Below, in pieces: positions 53,425 through 63,991 of a stretch of 64,000 nucleotides of DNA. The notes below the pieces were generated by a model. It ran no database searches. It was not told where the DNA came from and saw nothing but the letters and a program-made list of their open reading frames with translations. The DNA is from Stenotrophomonas maltophilia (GTDB lineage: Bacteria; Pseudomonadota; Gammaproteobacteria; Xanthomonadales; Xanthomonadaceae), in the NCBI RefSeq assembly GCF_023518235.1, contig NZ_CP090423.1, forward strand, positions 2,232,001-2,296,000, written 5' to 3'. Position numbers and translations under genes: made by a program. The first letter of the stretch is position 1. Each line of letters opens with the position of its first letter.

Positions 53425-53524
53425 TGGCTCGACGTATCCGGGGGGAATTGTTGCCCGAATACGGACTTTGCGCCAATGCGGCCTGTTAAAATCGCCCGTT
53501 CAACCCCTGCCAGCGCCGACGCCC

Positions 53525-54583
53525 GTGACCAACACCCCGTCTTCCGCCCCCTCCCCCCTTACCTACCGAGACGCGGGTGTCGACATCGACGCCGGCAACG
53601 AACTGGTCGAGCGCATCAAGCCCCTGGTCAAGCGCAGCTTCCGGCCGGAAGTGATGGGCGGCCTGGGCGGCTTCGGCGCCCTGTTCGACCTGTCCAACAA
53701 GTACCGCGAGCCGGTGCTGGTGTCGGGTACCGACGGCGTGGGCACCAAGCTGAAGCTGGCCCACCAGCTGAACCGCCACGATACGATCGGCATCGACCTG
53801 GTCGCCATGTGCGTGAACGACGTGCTGGTGCAGGGCGCCGAGCCGCTGTTCTTCCTGGACTATTTCGCCACCGGCAAGCTGGACATCGACACCGCCGCGG
53901 CCGTGGTGGGTGGCATCGCCAACGGCTGCACCGAGGCCGGTTGCGCGCTGATCGGTGGGGAAACCGCTGAAATGCCCGACATGTACGCCCCGGGCGAGTA
54001 CGACCTGGCCGGCTTCACCGTGGCGGCGGTCGAGAAGAGCGAGCTGAAGGACGGCGCCAGCGTGGCCAACGGCGACGTGCTGATCGGTATCGCCTCTTCC
54101 GGCCCGCACTCCAACGGCTATTCGCTGGTGCGCCGCATCTACGACCGCGCCGGCCGCCCGGCCGATCTGGAACTGGAAGGCGGCGTGAAGCTGGTCGATG
54201 CGCTGATGGCGCCGACCCGGCTGTACGTCAAGCCGATCCTGTCGCTGCTGAAGTCGCACGGTGCGGCCATCCACGGCATGGCCCACATCACCGGTGGCGG
54301 CCTGACCGAGAACATCATCCGCGTGGTGCCCGACGGCCTCGGCCTGGACATCCAGGCTTCGTCCTGGACCCTGCCGCCGGTCTTCCAGTGGCTGCAGAAG
54401 GAAGGCGCGGTGGCCGACAGCGAGATGTGGCGCACCTTCAACTGTGGCATCGGCTTTGTGCTGATCGTCGCTCCGGATCAGGTGGCGGCCGTGTCCGAGG
54501 CGGTCAAGGCGCAGGGCCTGGAACACTGGACCATCGGCCAGGTGGTCAGCGCCGAAGGCGCCGAGCGCGTTCACATCGGCTGA
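53525..54583 (+). CDS. purM: Phosphoribosylformylglycinamidine cyclo-ligase
   Basis: The 352-residue enzyme catalyses the fifth step of purine synthesis, closing the imidazole ring to give aminoimidazole ribotide. Segments [44 protein letters not shown] and [13 protein letters not shown] are the classic PurM signatures. The start is GTG at 53525 as no ATG precedes the conserved region; a TAAAAT box lies 33 bp upstream. It begins a set of five genes ending in purN. Confidence 0.95.
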   Translation: MTNTPSSAPSPLTYRDAGVDIDAGNELVERIKPLVKRSFRPEVMGGLGGFGALFDLSNKYREPVLVSGTDGVGTKLKLAHQLNRHDTIGIDLVAMCVNDVLVQGAEPLFFLDYFATGKLDIDTAAAVVGGIANGCTEAGCALIGGETAEMPDMYAPGEYDLAGFTVAAVEKSELKDGASVANGDVLIGIASSGPHSNGYSLVRRIYDRAGRPADLELEGGVKLVDALMAPTRLYVKPILSLLKSHGAAIHGMAHITGGGLTENIIRVVPDGLGLDIQASSWTLPPVFQWLQKEGAVADSEMWRTFNCGIGFVLIVAPDQVAAVSEAVKAQGLEHWTIGQVVSAEGAERVHIG

Positions 54584-54604
54584 GCCCGGCAACCAGGAGC
54601 CCGC

Positions 54605-55093
54605 ATGGACGCAACGCCCCCCGTATCGCCCGCGCCGATGCCGCCGCCCTTGGCGGCGGTACCGGCGTTCAGCGCCCAGGATGCCGACCACCTGCGCATG
54701 CTGGCCATCGCGCACTACGTGGTCGGTGGCCTGATCGCACTGTTCTCGCTGATCTTCATCCTGCACATCGTGATCGGTATCGCCGCCCTGACCGGCAGCC
54801 TGCCGATGAAGTCTGGCGGCGAGCCCTCCTCGCTGGCCGAACAGCAGCTGATGGGCTGGGTGTTCACCATCCTCGGCTGCGTCATGGTGTTCGGGGGCGT
54901 CACGCTGGGCGCGTTCGTCGCCTATGCCGGGCGCTGCCTGGCACGCCGTCGCCGTCATCTGCTGTGCCTGATCGTGGCCGGCCTGGCCTGTCTGGTCGCC
55001 CCGATCGGCACCGCGCTGGGCGTGTTGAGCCTGATCACCCTGCTGCGCCCGCAGGTCAAGGCCGCCTTCGATGCACCGGGCGCTGCCCTGTGA
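54605..55093 (+). CDS. Small membrane protein, unknown, in purM-purN operon
   Basis: The 162-residue protein has a Pro-rich N-terminus (about 1-25), then three to four hydrophobic segments: VVGGLIALFSLIFILHIVIG, WVFTILGCVMVFGGVTLGAF, LCLIVAGLACLVAPIGTALG. I do not recognise a family. It starts 21 bp after purM and overlaps the next gene (GTGA). Confidence 0.65.
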   Translation: MDATPPVSPAPMPPPLAAVPAFSAQDADHLRMLAIAHYVVGGLIALFSLIFILHIVIGIAALTGSLPMKSGGEPSSLAEQQLMGWVFTILGCVMVFGGVTLGAFVAYAGRCLARRRRHLLCLIVAGLACLVAPIGTALGVLSLITLLRPQVKAAFDAPGAAL

Positions 55094-55512
55094 ACGCCGC
55101 AGGCAATCCGCCACCGCTGCCGCAGCAGACCCTGGCCCAGCTGCAGCTGGCCAGCCATCTGCAGACGCTGAAAGTGCTGTTCTACGCGCTGGCGGGGTTC
55201 CACTGGCTGGCCGCACTGGCCTTCACCGCCTTCATCGGCCTGGTGGCCAGTTCGCGCGGGCTCGACGACGGCGCCGTGCTGGCCACGGTCTATGCGGCAA
55301 TCGCCGTGCTGGCCGCGGTGCTGGGCTTGGTGCAGCTGCATACCGCCCGCCTGCTGTCGCGCCGCACCGGTCTGGCCGCATGCCGGCGTGCGGCCTGGCT
55401 GGCCGTGCTGGCCGGGCCGCTGGGCATGGCGTTGACCGCCTATGCGCTGGTGTTCCTGTCCAAACCGGAGATGGCTGTCCTGTTCGACCGCGGCGACCAT
55501 CTCAGCGTCTGA
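55090..55512 (+). CDS. Small membrane protein, unknown, coupled to the preceding gene
   Basis: The 140-residue protein starts with GTG at 55090, overlapping the preceding stop codon. It has four hydrophobic segments (LFYALAGFHWLAALAFTAFIG, VYAAIAVLAAVLGLVQL, AAWLAVLAGPLGMALTAYAL). It shares style with the preceding protein, so the two may be distant duplicates or a pair that forms one complex. Function unknown. Confidence 0.65.
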   Translation: MNAAGNPPPLPQQTLAQLQLASHLQTLKVLFYALAGFHWLAALAFTAFIGLVASSRGLDDGAVLATVYAAIAVLAAVLGLVQLHTARLLSRRTGLAACRRAAWLAVLAGPLGMALTAYALVFLSKPEMAVLFDRGDHLSV

Positions 55513-55552
55513 GCCGACCGGCGAATACCCGTCCCTTCCCGATCGACCCGAC

Positions 55553-56203
55553 ATGTCCTCGCCTGCCCTCGCCCCCCCTGCCTCCGCCTACCGTGCATCG
55601 GGCGCCAAGAAGCTGGCGTTCGCCGCCGTGGTGGCGGTGTTCGCGATCAGCTGGTTCCGCCCGCTGTGGCCCACCGAACAGGCCCTGCACAGCACGCTGA
55701 CCGTGCTCGGGCTGGTCGTCCTGCTGTGGGTGGATCGCCGTGGCTGGCTGGGCAATGGCGCCTTCATCGCCATCTGCGGCTTCATCGCCCTGCATTGCGT
55801 GGCGGCGCGCTGGCTGTACTCCAACGTGCCCTACGACGCGTGGATGCAGACGCTGACCGGTTGGTCGCCCAATGCGGCGTTCGGCTGGCAGCGCAACCAT
55901 TTCGATCGCCTCATCCACTTCCTGTACGGCGTCTGCTTCACCCCGGCACTGCTGCAGCTGGCCCGCCACGCCTGGCCGGCACTGCGCCGGGGCCACGCCT
56001 TCACCCTGGCGGTGATGACCATCATGTGCTCCAGCCTGGTCTACGAGTGGTTTGAATGGGCCATCGCGCTGGCCCTCTCCCCCGATGCCGCCGAGGCCTA
56101 CAACGGCCAGCAGGGCGACCTGTGGGATGCCCACGCCGACATGCTGATGGCCACCGTGGGCAGCCTGCTCACCGGGCCGCTGATCCGCCGGAGTTCCCCG
56201 TAA
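55553..56203 (+). CDS. DUF2238 membrane protein (YjdF-like)
   Basis: The 216-residue protein has about six membrane helices and the DUF2238 segment FDRLIHFLYGVCFTPALLQLA, with YEWFEWAIAL and GDLWDAHADMLMATVGSLL near the C-terminus. The acidic and His residues in membrane segments hint at metal or proton handling, unproven. It overlaps purN by one base (TAATG). Confidence 0.85.
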   Translation: MSSPALAPPASAYRASGAKKLAFAAVVAVFAISWFRPLWPTEQALHSTLTVLGLVVLLWVDRRGWLGNGAFIAICGFIALHCVAARWLYSNVPYDAWMQTLTGWSPNAAFGWQRNHFDRLIHFLYGVCFTPALLQLARHAWPALRRGHAFTLAVMTIMCSSLVYEWFEWAIALALSPDAAEAYNGQQGDLWDAHADMLMATVGSLLTGPLIRRSSP

Positions 56204-56865
56204 TGAGTGCTTCCCTCCCCCGTATCGCCGTGCTTGCCTCGGGCCGTGGCAGCAACCTGCAGGCCATCCTCGACGCCATCGGCAGCGGCCGGCTGCGCGC
56301 CGAGGTGGTCGGTGTGTTCTCCGATCGCCCCGCGGCCGAGGCGCTGCAACGCGTCGATCCGGGCCTGCGCTGGGCGCACGCACCGAAGGAATTCAGCGAC
56401 CGCGCCACCTACGAACAGACCCTGGGCGATGCGCTGGCCGCAGCGCAGCCGGACTGGATCATCTGCGCCGGCTACATGCGCATCCTCGGCGCGATCTTCG
56501 TGCAGCGCTTTGCTGGCCGCCTGGTCAACATCCATCCCTCGCTGCTGCCGCTGCACAAGGGCCTGGACACGCACGCGCGGGCGCTGCAGGCCGGTGACGC
56601 CGAGCATGGCGCCAGCGTGCACCTGGTGGTTCCCGAGCTGGATGCCGGTGCCGTGCTGGCCCAGGTGCGGGTGCCGGTGCTGCCAGGCGATGACGCGAAC
56701 AGCCTGGCTGCACGCGTGCTGGCGGTGGAGCATCCGCTGCTGATCGCCACGCTGCAGCTGCTGTGCAGTGGCCGCCTGGCTGAACGGGACGGGCAACCCT
56801 GGCTGGATGGTCACCCCCTGTTTAACCCGTTGGCTCTAGATTCCGCCGGGAACCTGAACCGGTAA
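56203..56865 (+). CDS. purN: Phosphoribosylglycinamide formyltransferase
   Basis: The 220-residue enzyme adds a formyl group from 10-formyltetrahydrofolate to glycinamide ribonucleotide (third purine step). Motifs: VLASGRGSNLQAILDAI, the catalytic NIHPSLLPLHKGLDTHARAL with Asn and His, and SVHLVVPELDAGAVLAQ. In E. coli purN follows purM directly; here three membrane genes lie between them. Confidence 0.95.
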   Translation: MSASLPRIAVLASGRGSNLQAILDAIGSGRLRAEVVGVFSDRPAAEALQRVDPGLRWAHAPKEFSDRATYEQTLGDALAAAQPDWIICAGYMRILGAIFVQRFAGRLVNIHPSLLPLHKGLDTHARALQAGDAEHGASVHLVVPELDAGAVLAQVRVPVLPGDDANSLAARVLAVEHPLLIATLQLLCSGRLAERDGQPWLDGHPLFNPLALDSAGNLNR

Positions 56866-56932
56866 CCGGCTTGCACACGCCCCGCTGACTGCGCGGCTGG
56901 CATCCTGCCCCCTCCTGCGGTCCCTGCCCTTC

Positions 56933-57754
56933 ATGAAGACCACGACCCTGCTGTCCACTTCATTGTTGCTGTCGCTTGCCGCGTTCCCCGGCCCGGGCTG
57001 GGGACAGGCGCAAGCGCCCGCCACAGCACCAGCTGCGGTGCCCGTGGTGCAGGCGCCGGCCGAACCGCCGGTGCCGATGCCTCCGGCCCTGGCCTGGGAG
57101 CCGCCGCCGTTGCAGCCGTTCAGCGCCACCTACCAGGCCTTCTACAAGGGCAAGGAGGCCGGCGACGCCAGCATGCAGGTCACCCACACCGGCGGCAGCC
57201 AATGGCGGGTGGACATGCAGGTGGTCGGCCGCCGCGGCTTTGCCAGCGTGCTGGGCCTGAACATCGAGCAGAGCACCGTGTTCGAGGAACGCGGCGGCAC
57301 CTACGCGCCGCTCAGCCAGAGCACCGTGCGCAAGGGCCTGTTCCTGGGCAAGAAGGCAGTCGGCACCTACAACTGGCAGGCCGGCACCGCGCAGTGGAGC
57401 GGCGATGTGAAGAAGGACCGCGCGCAACCGATCCCGCTGCAGCCGGGCGACCAGAGCGCACTGCTGATCAACCTGGCGATCATGCGCGATGCGCGTCCGG
57501 GCGCGGCCATGCACTACCGCTACGTGGACATGGGCAAGGTCCGCCAGCATGACTACCAGGCGGCAGCGCAGACCGAGAACGTCGAGGTCGGCGACCTGTC
57601 CTACAACGCGCTGAAGGTGTACCGCACCAACGGCGGCAACAATGAAACCATTCTCTGGATCGCCAACGGTGTTCCCACCCCGGTGCGTATCCTGCAACGC
57701 GAAGACGGCGAAGACCGCGTCGACCTTCGACTGATCGAATACCAAGGAGTCTGA
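56933..57754 (+). CDS. DUF3108 periplasmic protein, copy 1
   Basis: The 273-residue protein has a signal peptide (GPGWG, less sharp) and a Pro/Ala-rich stretch (about 25-60), then a DUF3108 beta-barrel domain (FSATYQAFYKGKEAGDASMQV, YAPLSQSTVRKG, VPTPVRILQREDGEDRVDL). DUF3108 proteins are lipid-binding-like, of unknown function, and are often paired as here. Confidence 0.85.
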   Translation: MKTTTLLSTSLLLSLAAFPGPGWGQAQAPATAPAAVPVVQAPAEPPVPMPPALAWEPPPLQPFSATYQAFYKGKEAGDASMQVTHTGGSQWRVDMQVVGRRGFASVLGLNIEQSTVFEERGGTYAPLSQSTVRKGLFLGKKAVGTYNWQAGTAQWSGDVKKDRAQPIPLQPGDQSALLINLAIMRDARPGAAMHYRYVDMGKVRQHDYQAAAQTENVEVGDLSYNALKVYRTNGGNNETILWIANGVPTPVRILQREDGEDRVDLRLIEYQGV

Positions 57755-57756
57755 GC

Positions 57757-58440
57757 ATGAGCACCCTGACCCGCCCCCTCACCTGGATCGCGGCCGCCGC
57801 GCTGTCGATGGCCAGCCTGCCGGCCATGGCCCTGCAGCCGTTCAAGGCCGATTACCTGGCCAGCTACATGGGCATGCAGGCCAACGGCAGCATGACCCTG
57901 AGCAGCGAAGGCGCCAACAAGTGGCGCTACACCCTGCAGGTGAAGAACCAGCTGGCCGACCTCAGCCAGAGCACCGTGTTCGAGGAAGTGCGCGGCCAGC
58001 TGCGCCCGCTCAGCAGCCAGGACCGTTCGGCCCTGCTGGTGAAGAAGCGCAACGTGCAGGCCAACTACAACTGGACCAGCAACCAGGCCACCTGGACCGG
58101 CGACATCAAGCCGGACCGCGCCGGCCCGATCGCGCTGAAGAGCGGTGACATGGATGCGCTGCTGATCAACCTGGCGATCGCCCGCGACCTGGCCGCCGGC
58201 AAGCCGCTGACCTACCGCATGGTCGACGAAGGACGGATCAAGAACATGACCTACCGTGTGATCGGCAAGGAAGCGATCACCGTGGGCGGCAAGAGCTACG
58301 ACGCCACCAAGGTCTCGCGTGCCGACGGCAACAAGGAGCTGATTGCCTGGATCGTGCCGGAGTTCCCGGTGCCGGCGCGCATGCTGCAGCGTGAGAGTGG
58401 CCGTGATGCGCTGGACCTGACCATCAAGGCGATGAACTGA
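57757..58440 (+). CDS. DUF3108 periplasmic protein, copy 2
   Basis: The 227-residue protein has a signal peptide (LPAMA) and a DUF3108 domain closely parallel to copy 1 (FKADYLASYMGMQANGSMTL, DLSQSTVFEEVRGQLRPLSS, FPVPARMLQRESGRDALDL). It starts two bases after the first gene ends, so the pair is an operon and probably a tandem duplication. The first copy has an extra linker; this one does not. Confidence 0.87.
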   Translation: MSTLTRPLTWIAAAALSMASLPAMALQPFKADYLASYMGMQANGSMTLSSEGANKWRYTLQVKNQLADLSQSTVFEEVRGQLRPLSSQDRSALLVKKRNVQANYNWTSNQATWTGDIKPDRAGPIALKSGDMDALLINLAIARDLAAGKPLTYRMVDEGRIKNMTYRVIGKEAITVGGKSYDATKVSRADGNKELIAWIVPEFPVPARMLQRESGRDALDLTIKAMN

Positions 58441-58445
58441 CCGCA

Positions 58446-58484
58446 GGGGTCGGAGCCCTTTCCGATGGAAAGGGATCCGACCCC
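58446..58484. repeat. GGGGTC palindrome, copy 5 of 5
   Basis: Arms GGGGTCGGAGCCCTTTCC and GGAAAGGGATCCGACCCC with a GAT loop. It follows the second DUF3108 gene and precedes a terminator. Confidence 0.75.
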
Positions 58485-58499
58485 GGACCCCGCACAGAA

Positions 58500-58523
58500 A
58501 AACGCCCGCTTTCGCGGGCGTTT
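58500..58523. terminator. Bidirectional rho-independent terminator
   Basis: The 10-bp stem AAACGCCCGC/GCGGGCGTTT with a TTTC loop has T-rich sequence on both sides (TTTCCTTATTT on the plus strand, TTTTTCTG on the minus). It serves both the DUF3108 operon and the EF-hand gene. Confidence 0.85.
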
Positions 58524-58525
58524 CC

Positions 58526-60141
<1,616 letters not shown>

Positions 60142-60372
60142 TCAGCCGGCTTCGGCCGGGGTCACGGTTTTCAGCGCCAGCGCGTGGATCGCGCCGCCCA
60201 TCAGGTCGCCCAGGGTGGCATAGACCATCCGGTGGCGGGCCAGCGGCATCTTGCCGGCAAAGGCCTCGCAGACCACGGTCGCTTCGAAATGCACGCCATC
60301 GTCGCCACGCACATCGGCGCGGGCGCCGGGCAGGCCGGTTTCGATCAGGTTGCGGATGGTGTCGGCGTCCAA
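60142..60372 (-). CDS. BolA family protein (IbaG/YrbA-like)
   Basis: The 76-residue protein has the BolA fold signatures (MDADTIRNLIETGLPGARAD, MPLARHRMVYATLGDLMGGAIHALALKT), with Cys35 and the conserved His as likely cluster ligands. BolA proteins pair with monothiol glutaredoxins and bind a [2Fe-2S] cluster; the IbaG branch lies next to murA in E. coli (as YrbA), which matches here. It may sense acid or iron status. Confidence 0.88.
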   Translation of the reverse strand: MDADTIRNLIETGLPGARADVRGDDGVHFEATVVCEAFAGKMPLARHRMVYATLGDLMGGAIHALALKTVTPAEAG

Positions 60373-60426
60373 CGGGCTTTCCTAATAAAATGAGCGCTCA
60401 TTCTACTTCCGCTGCGTGGCGTCCGC

Positions 60427-61428
60427 ATGGCCGAGTCCCTCCTGCCCCCCCGTTCCGTCGATCCGGCCAGCCTGGTCGCCAGTGGCCGCCGTGTCTTCGA
60501 GATCGAGCAGCAGGCCCTGGATGCCGTCGCCGACCGCCTCGGCGAGGCCTTCCAGCAGGCCTGCCAGGCGATCCTGGCCAGCCGCGGCCGGGTGGTCGCC
60601 ACCGGCATGGGCAAGTCCGGCCATATCGCGCGCAAGATCGCCGCCACCCTGGCCTCCACCGGCACTCCGGCGTTCTACGTGCACCCGGGCGAGGCCGGCC
60701 ACGGCGACCTGGGCATGATCACCGAGGACGACGTGGTGCTGGCCCTGTCCTATTCGGGCGAGTCGGACGAGGTGCTGATGCTGCTGCCGGTGCTCAAGCG
60801 CCAGGGCAACGTGCTGATTTCCATGACCGGCCGCGCGCAGTCGAGCCTGGCCACTGCGGCCGACGTGCACCTGGACGTCAGCGTGCCGGCCGAGGCCTGC
60901 CCGCTGGCACTGGCCCCCACCTCCAGCACCACCGCCTCGCTGGCGATGGGCGATGCGCTGGCGGTGGCCCTGCTCGACGCCCGCGGCTTCACCGCCGATG
61001 ATTTCGCCCGCTCGCATCCGGCCGGCAGCCTCGGCCGCCGCCTGCTGCTGCACATCACCGACGTCATGCACAGCGGCGAGGACCTGCCCAAGGTCCCGGC
61101 CGACGCCAGCCTCAGCGAAGCGCTGGTGGAAATGAGCCGCAAACGGCTCGGCATGACCGCCGTGGTGGACGCCGATGGCGTGCTGATCGGCCTGTTCACC
61201 GACGGCGACCTGCGCCGTGCGCTGGACAGTGAGCTGGATGTGCGTACCGCCAGGATCGCCGATGTGATGACCCGCAACCCACGCACCATCGGTGCCGACC
61301 AGCTGGCCGTGGAAGCCGCCCGGCAGATGGAAACCCAGAAAATCAACGGCCTGATCGTGGTCGATGGCCAGGGCCGGGCGGTCGGCGCCCTGAACATTCA
61401 TGACCTGTTGCGGGCCCGGGTGGTTTAA
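60427..61428 (+). CDS. kdsD: D-arabinose 5-phosphate isomerase
   Basis: The 333-residue enzyme has a SIS domain (GRVVATGMGKSGHIARKIAA, ALSYSGESDEV) and two CBS domains (about 205-330). It converts ribulose 5-phosphate to arabinose 5-phosphate for Kdo synthesis, an early step of LPS core. It starts the kdsD-kdsC-lptCAB set typical of gammaproteobacteria. Confidence 0.93.
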   Translation: MAESLLPPRSVDPASLVASGRRVFEIEQQALDAVADRLGEAFQQACQAILASRGRVVATGMGKSGHIARKIAATLASTGTPAFYVHPGEAGHGDLGMITEDDVVLALSYSGESDEVLMLLPVLKRQGNVLISMTGRAQSSLATAADVHLDVSVPAEACPLALAPTSSTTASLAMGDALAVALLDARGFTADDFARSHPAGSLGRRLLLHITDVMHSGEDLPKVPADASLSEALVEMSRKRLGMTAVVDADGVLIGLFTDGDLRRALDSELDVRTARIADVMTRNPRTIGADQLAVEAARQMETQKINGLIVVDGQGRAVGALNIHDLLRARVV

Positions 61429-61494
61429 CCGACAGTCCGTAGACCCCATTCAGTCTGTAATGCCCTTCCTGCCGCCACCGAGTCTGTCGCCCTG

Positions 61495-62043
61495 ATGCCC
61501 TGGTCCCCCCTGTCCGCCTTTCCCGCTCCCCTGCACGCCACGGCGGCCGGCATCCGCCTGGCCTGCTTCGACGTGGACGGCACCCTCACCGACGGTCGGC
61601 TGTACTACGACAAGGACGGCAACGAGAGCAAGGCGTACTTCGTGCAGGATGGCCTGGGCCTGAAACTGCTGCAACAGCACGGCATCCACCCTGTGCTGAT
61701 CACCGCGCGCAACAGCCAGTCCGCGCTCAAGCGCGGCGCCGACCTGGGTATCGATACCCAGATCGCGGTGGGCGACAAGCTGGCCAGCGTGCAGACGTTG
61801 TGCGCCAAGCACGGCATCGGGCTGGGGCAGGTGGCGTTCATGGGCGACGATCTGCCCGACCTGGCGCCGCTGGGCGCGGTGGGCCTGGCGGTGGCCCCGG
61901 CCAATGCCCACCCGTGGATTGCCGAACGCGTGCACTGGCAGACCCGGGCCGAGGGCGGTCGTGGCGCGGCCCGTGAACTGTGCGACATCCTGCTGGCCGC
62001 ACAGGGCCACGTGGACGCCGCACTGGCGAGGTTCGGCGCATGA
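61495..62043 (+). CDS. kdsC: Kdo-8-phosphate phosphatase
   Basis: The 182-residue HAD phosphatase has FDVDGTLTDG with the nucleophile Asp and acid Asp, and GDDLPDLAPLG as the metal loop. It removes the phosphate from Kdo-8-phosphate. It overlaps lptC by four bases (ATGA). Confidence 0.94.
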   Translation: MPWSPLSAFPAPLHATAAGIRLACFDVDGTLTDGRLYYDKDGNESKAYFVQDGLGLKLLQQHGIHPVLITARNSQSALKRGADLGIDTQIAVGDKLASVQTLCAKHGIGLGQVAFMGDDLPDLAPLGAVGLAVAPANAHPWIAERVHWQTRAEGGRGAARELCDILLAAQGHVDAALARFGA

Positions 62044-62615
62044 ACCTGCCGACACTGAACTGGCGCACCGTGCTGGGCATCGGCCTGCTGCTGGCGGCGC
62101 TGCTCAGCAGCTGGGCCGCCCTGCGCAACCGCGACAAGGGCCCGGCCAACGACAGCCAGGAACTGGGCGTGGACTACGTGCTGCACGATTTCCAGATCGT
62201 GGCACTGGATGACCAGGGCAAGGAATCGACCACCCTGCGGGCGCCGCTGCTGGAGCGCCAGCGCGGTGACCAGACCATCTCCATCGCAACCCCGTTGTTC
62301 GAGATGCCCGACAAGGATGGCAAGCACTGGACCCTGCGTGCCGAAACCGGTTGGCTCAGCGCCAAGGGCGATGAAATGAAGCTGCGCGGCAACGTCGCCG
62401 GCGACAGCCCGGCCGGCCCGGGCGTGGTGCCCACCACCTTCCGCACCGACCACCTGGACGTGTTCCCCAAGGACAGCCGCGCCCGCACCGATGCCCTGGT
62501 CACCATGACCCGTCCGGGCATGGAACAGTCCGGTGTGGGTTTCGAGGTGGATTCGAAGAACAACACGTATCATTTCCTCAGCCAGTCCAAGGGCCGTTAC
62601 ACGCCCCGACGCTGA
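62040..62615 (+). CDS. lptC: LPS export protein LptC
   Basis: The 191-residue protein has one N-terminal membrane helix (TVLGIGLLLAALLSSWAAL) and a periplasmic beta-jellyroll domain that forms the LptBFG-C bridge to LptA. Sequence is divergent, as usual, but the position between kdsC and lptA and length are exact for LptC. Confidence 0.9.
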   Translation: MNLPTLNWRTVLGIGLLLAALLSSWAALRNRDKGPANDSQELGVDYVLHDFQIVALDDQGKESTTLRAPLLERQRGDQTISIATPLFEMPDKDGKHWTLRAETGWLSAKGDEMKLRGNVAGDSPAGPGVVPTTFRTDHLDVFPKDSRARTDALVTMTRPGMEQSGVGFEVDSKNNTYHFLSQSKGRYTPRR

Positions 62616-62716
62616 TTCCGCCGCCCGCCTGCGACGTCTCCGGACCGGCGCGAGGCGGACAGCCCACCCACCCGCCCCCGGTCCGCCGGGAGGCCCCACC
62701 GGTAGAACGGACCCCG

Positions 62717-63232
62717 ATGAAGATTCCCTTTGCAGCCGTACTCGCGCTCGGTCTTCTTGTGCCCAGCGCTGCCTTCGCCAAGTCCACCGACCGCAACGAA
62801 GACATGCACATCGATTCCGGCGCACAGTCGGGCATGCTCACCGGCGACGGCAAGACCGTGCTGTCGCAGGGCGTGATCATCACCCAGGGCACGCTGGACC
62901 TGCGCTCGTCCGAGGCCGAGATCTACCTCAAGGACGGTGAAGCGGTACGCGTGGTGTTCACCGGCAAGCAGGCCAAGATGAAGCAGCAGCTCGATGACGG
63001 CACCTGGATGGACGCGCTGGCCGACCGCATCGACTACGACATCAAGACCGAGATCATTACCCTGACCGGCAACTACAAGGTCACCAGCGCGCGCGGCACC
63101 AATGCCGGCCAGCGCATGGTGTACAACACCCGCAGCGGCGAGATGAACTCCGGTGGCGACGGCAGCCGCGTGCGTACCGTCATCCCGCCCAAGAACAAGA
63201 CGCCGGCGGCGCCGGCCGGGAGCAAGAAGTAA
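62717..63232 (+). CDS. lptA: LPS transport periplasmic protein LptA
   Basis: The 171-residue protein has a signal peptide (PSAAFA) and a beta-jellyroll with repeated DxxSGxxTLxG-like strands ([20 protein letters not shown]). LptA oligomers carry LPS across the periplasm. It overlaps lptB by one base (TAATG). Confidence 0.92.
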   Translation: MKIPFAAVLALGLLVPSAAFAKSTDRNEDMHIDSGAQSGMLTGDGKTVLSQGVIITQGTLDLRSSEAEIYLKDGEAVRVVFTGKQAKMKQQLDDGTWMDALADRIDYDIKTEIITLTGNYKVTSARGTNAGQRMVYNTRSGEMNSGGDGSRVRTVIPPKNKTPAAPAGSKK

Positions 63233-63951
63233 TGCTCGTCGCCCAGGGCCTGCGCAAGAAGTACAAGCAGCGCGAAGTCGTCAAGGACTTCGGGCTGACC
63301 CTCGACGCCGGCGAAGTGGTCGGCCTGCTGGGCCCCAACGGTGCCGGCAAGACCACCTGCTTCTACATGATCGTCGGCCTGGTCGCCGCCGATGCCGGCA
63401 GCATCGTGCTCGACGGCAAGGACATCACCGGCGACCCGATGTACACCCGCGCCAAGCAGGGCGTGGGCTACCTGCCGCAGGAACCGTCGGTGTTCCGCAA
63501 GCTGACCGTGGCCGACAACATCCGCCTGGTGCTGGAACTGCGCGAAGACCTGGATTCGGCCGGCCGCGAGCGCGAATTGAACAGCCTGCTCGACGAGCTG
63601 CAGCTGGGCCACGTCGCCGACCAGCTCGGCGCCAGCCTGTCCGGTGGCGAGCGCCGCCGTTGCGAGATCGCCCGCGCCCTGGCCGCACAGCCGCGCCTGA
63701 TCCTGCTCGATGAACCGTTCGCCGGTGTCGACCCGATCTCGGTCGGCGAGATCCAGCGCATCGTCACCCATCTCAAGCAGCGCGGCATCGGTGTGTTGAT
63801 CACCGACCACAACGTGCGCGAGACCTTGGGAATCTGTGACCGCGCGTATATCCTCGCCGAGGGCAGCGTGCTCGCGCAGGGGTCGCCGGAGGCGATCCTG
63901 GACAACGCCGACGTACGTCGCGTTTACCTTGGGGATTCCTTCAAGCTGTGA
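63232..63951 (+). CDS. lptB: LPS export ATPase LptB
   Basis: The 239-residue ABC ATPase has Walker [12 protein letters not shown], signature [15 protein letters not shown] and Walker [14 protein letters not shown]. It powers extraction of LPS from the inner membrane with LptFG. Standard length and position. Confidence 0.96.
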   Translation: MLVAQGLRKKYKQREVVKDFGLTLDAGEVVGLLGPNGAGKTTCFYMIVGLVAADAGSIVLDGKDITGDPMYTRAKQGVGYLPQEPSVFRKLTVADNIRLVLELREDLDSAGRERELNSLLDELQLGHVADQLGASLSGGERRRCEIARALAAQPRLILLDEPFAGVDPISVGEIQRIVTHLKQRGIGVLITDHNVRETLGICDRAYILAEGSVLAQGSPEAILDNADVRRVYLGDSFKL

Positions 63952-63991
63952 TCGCAGGCGCCGGGTCCCTTTCCTTCCGTTCGGCACAGGC

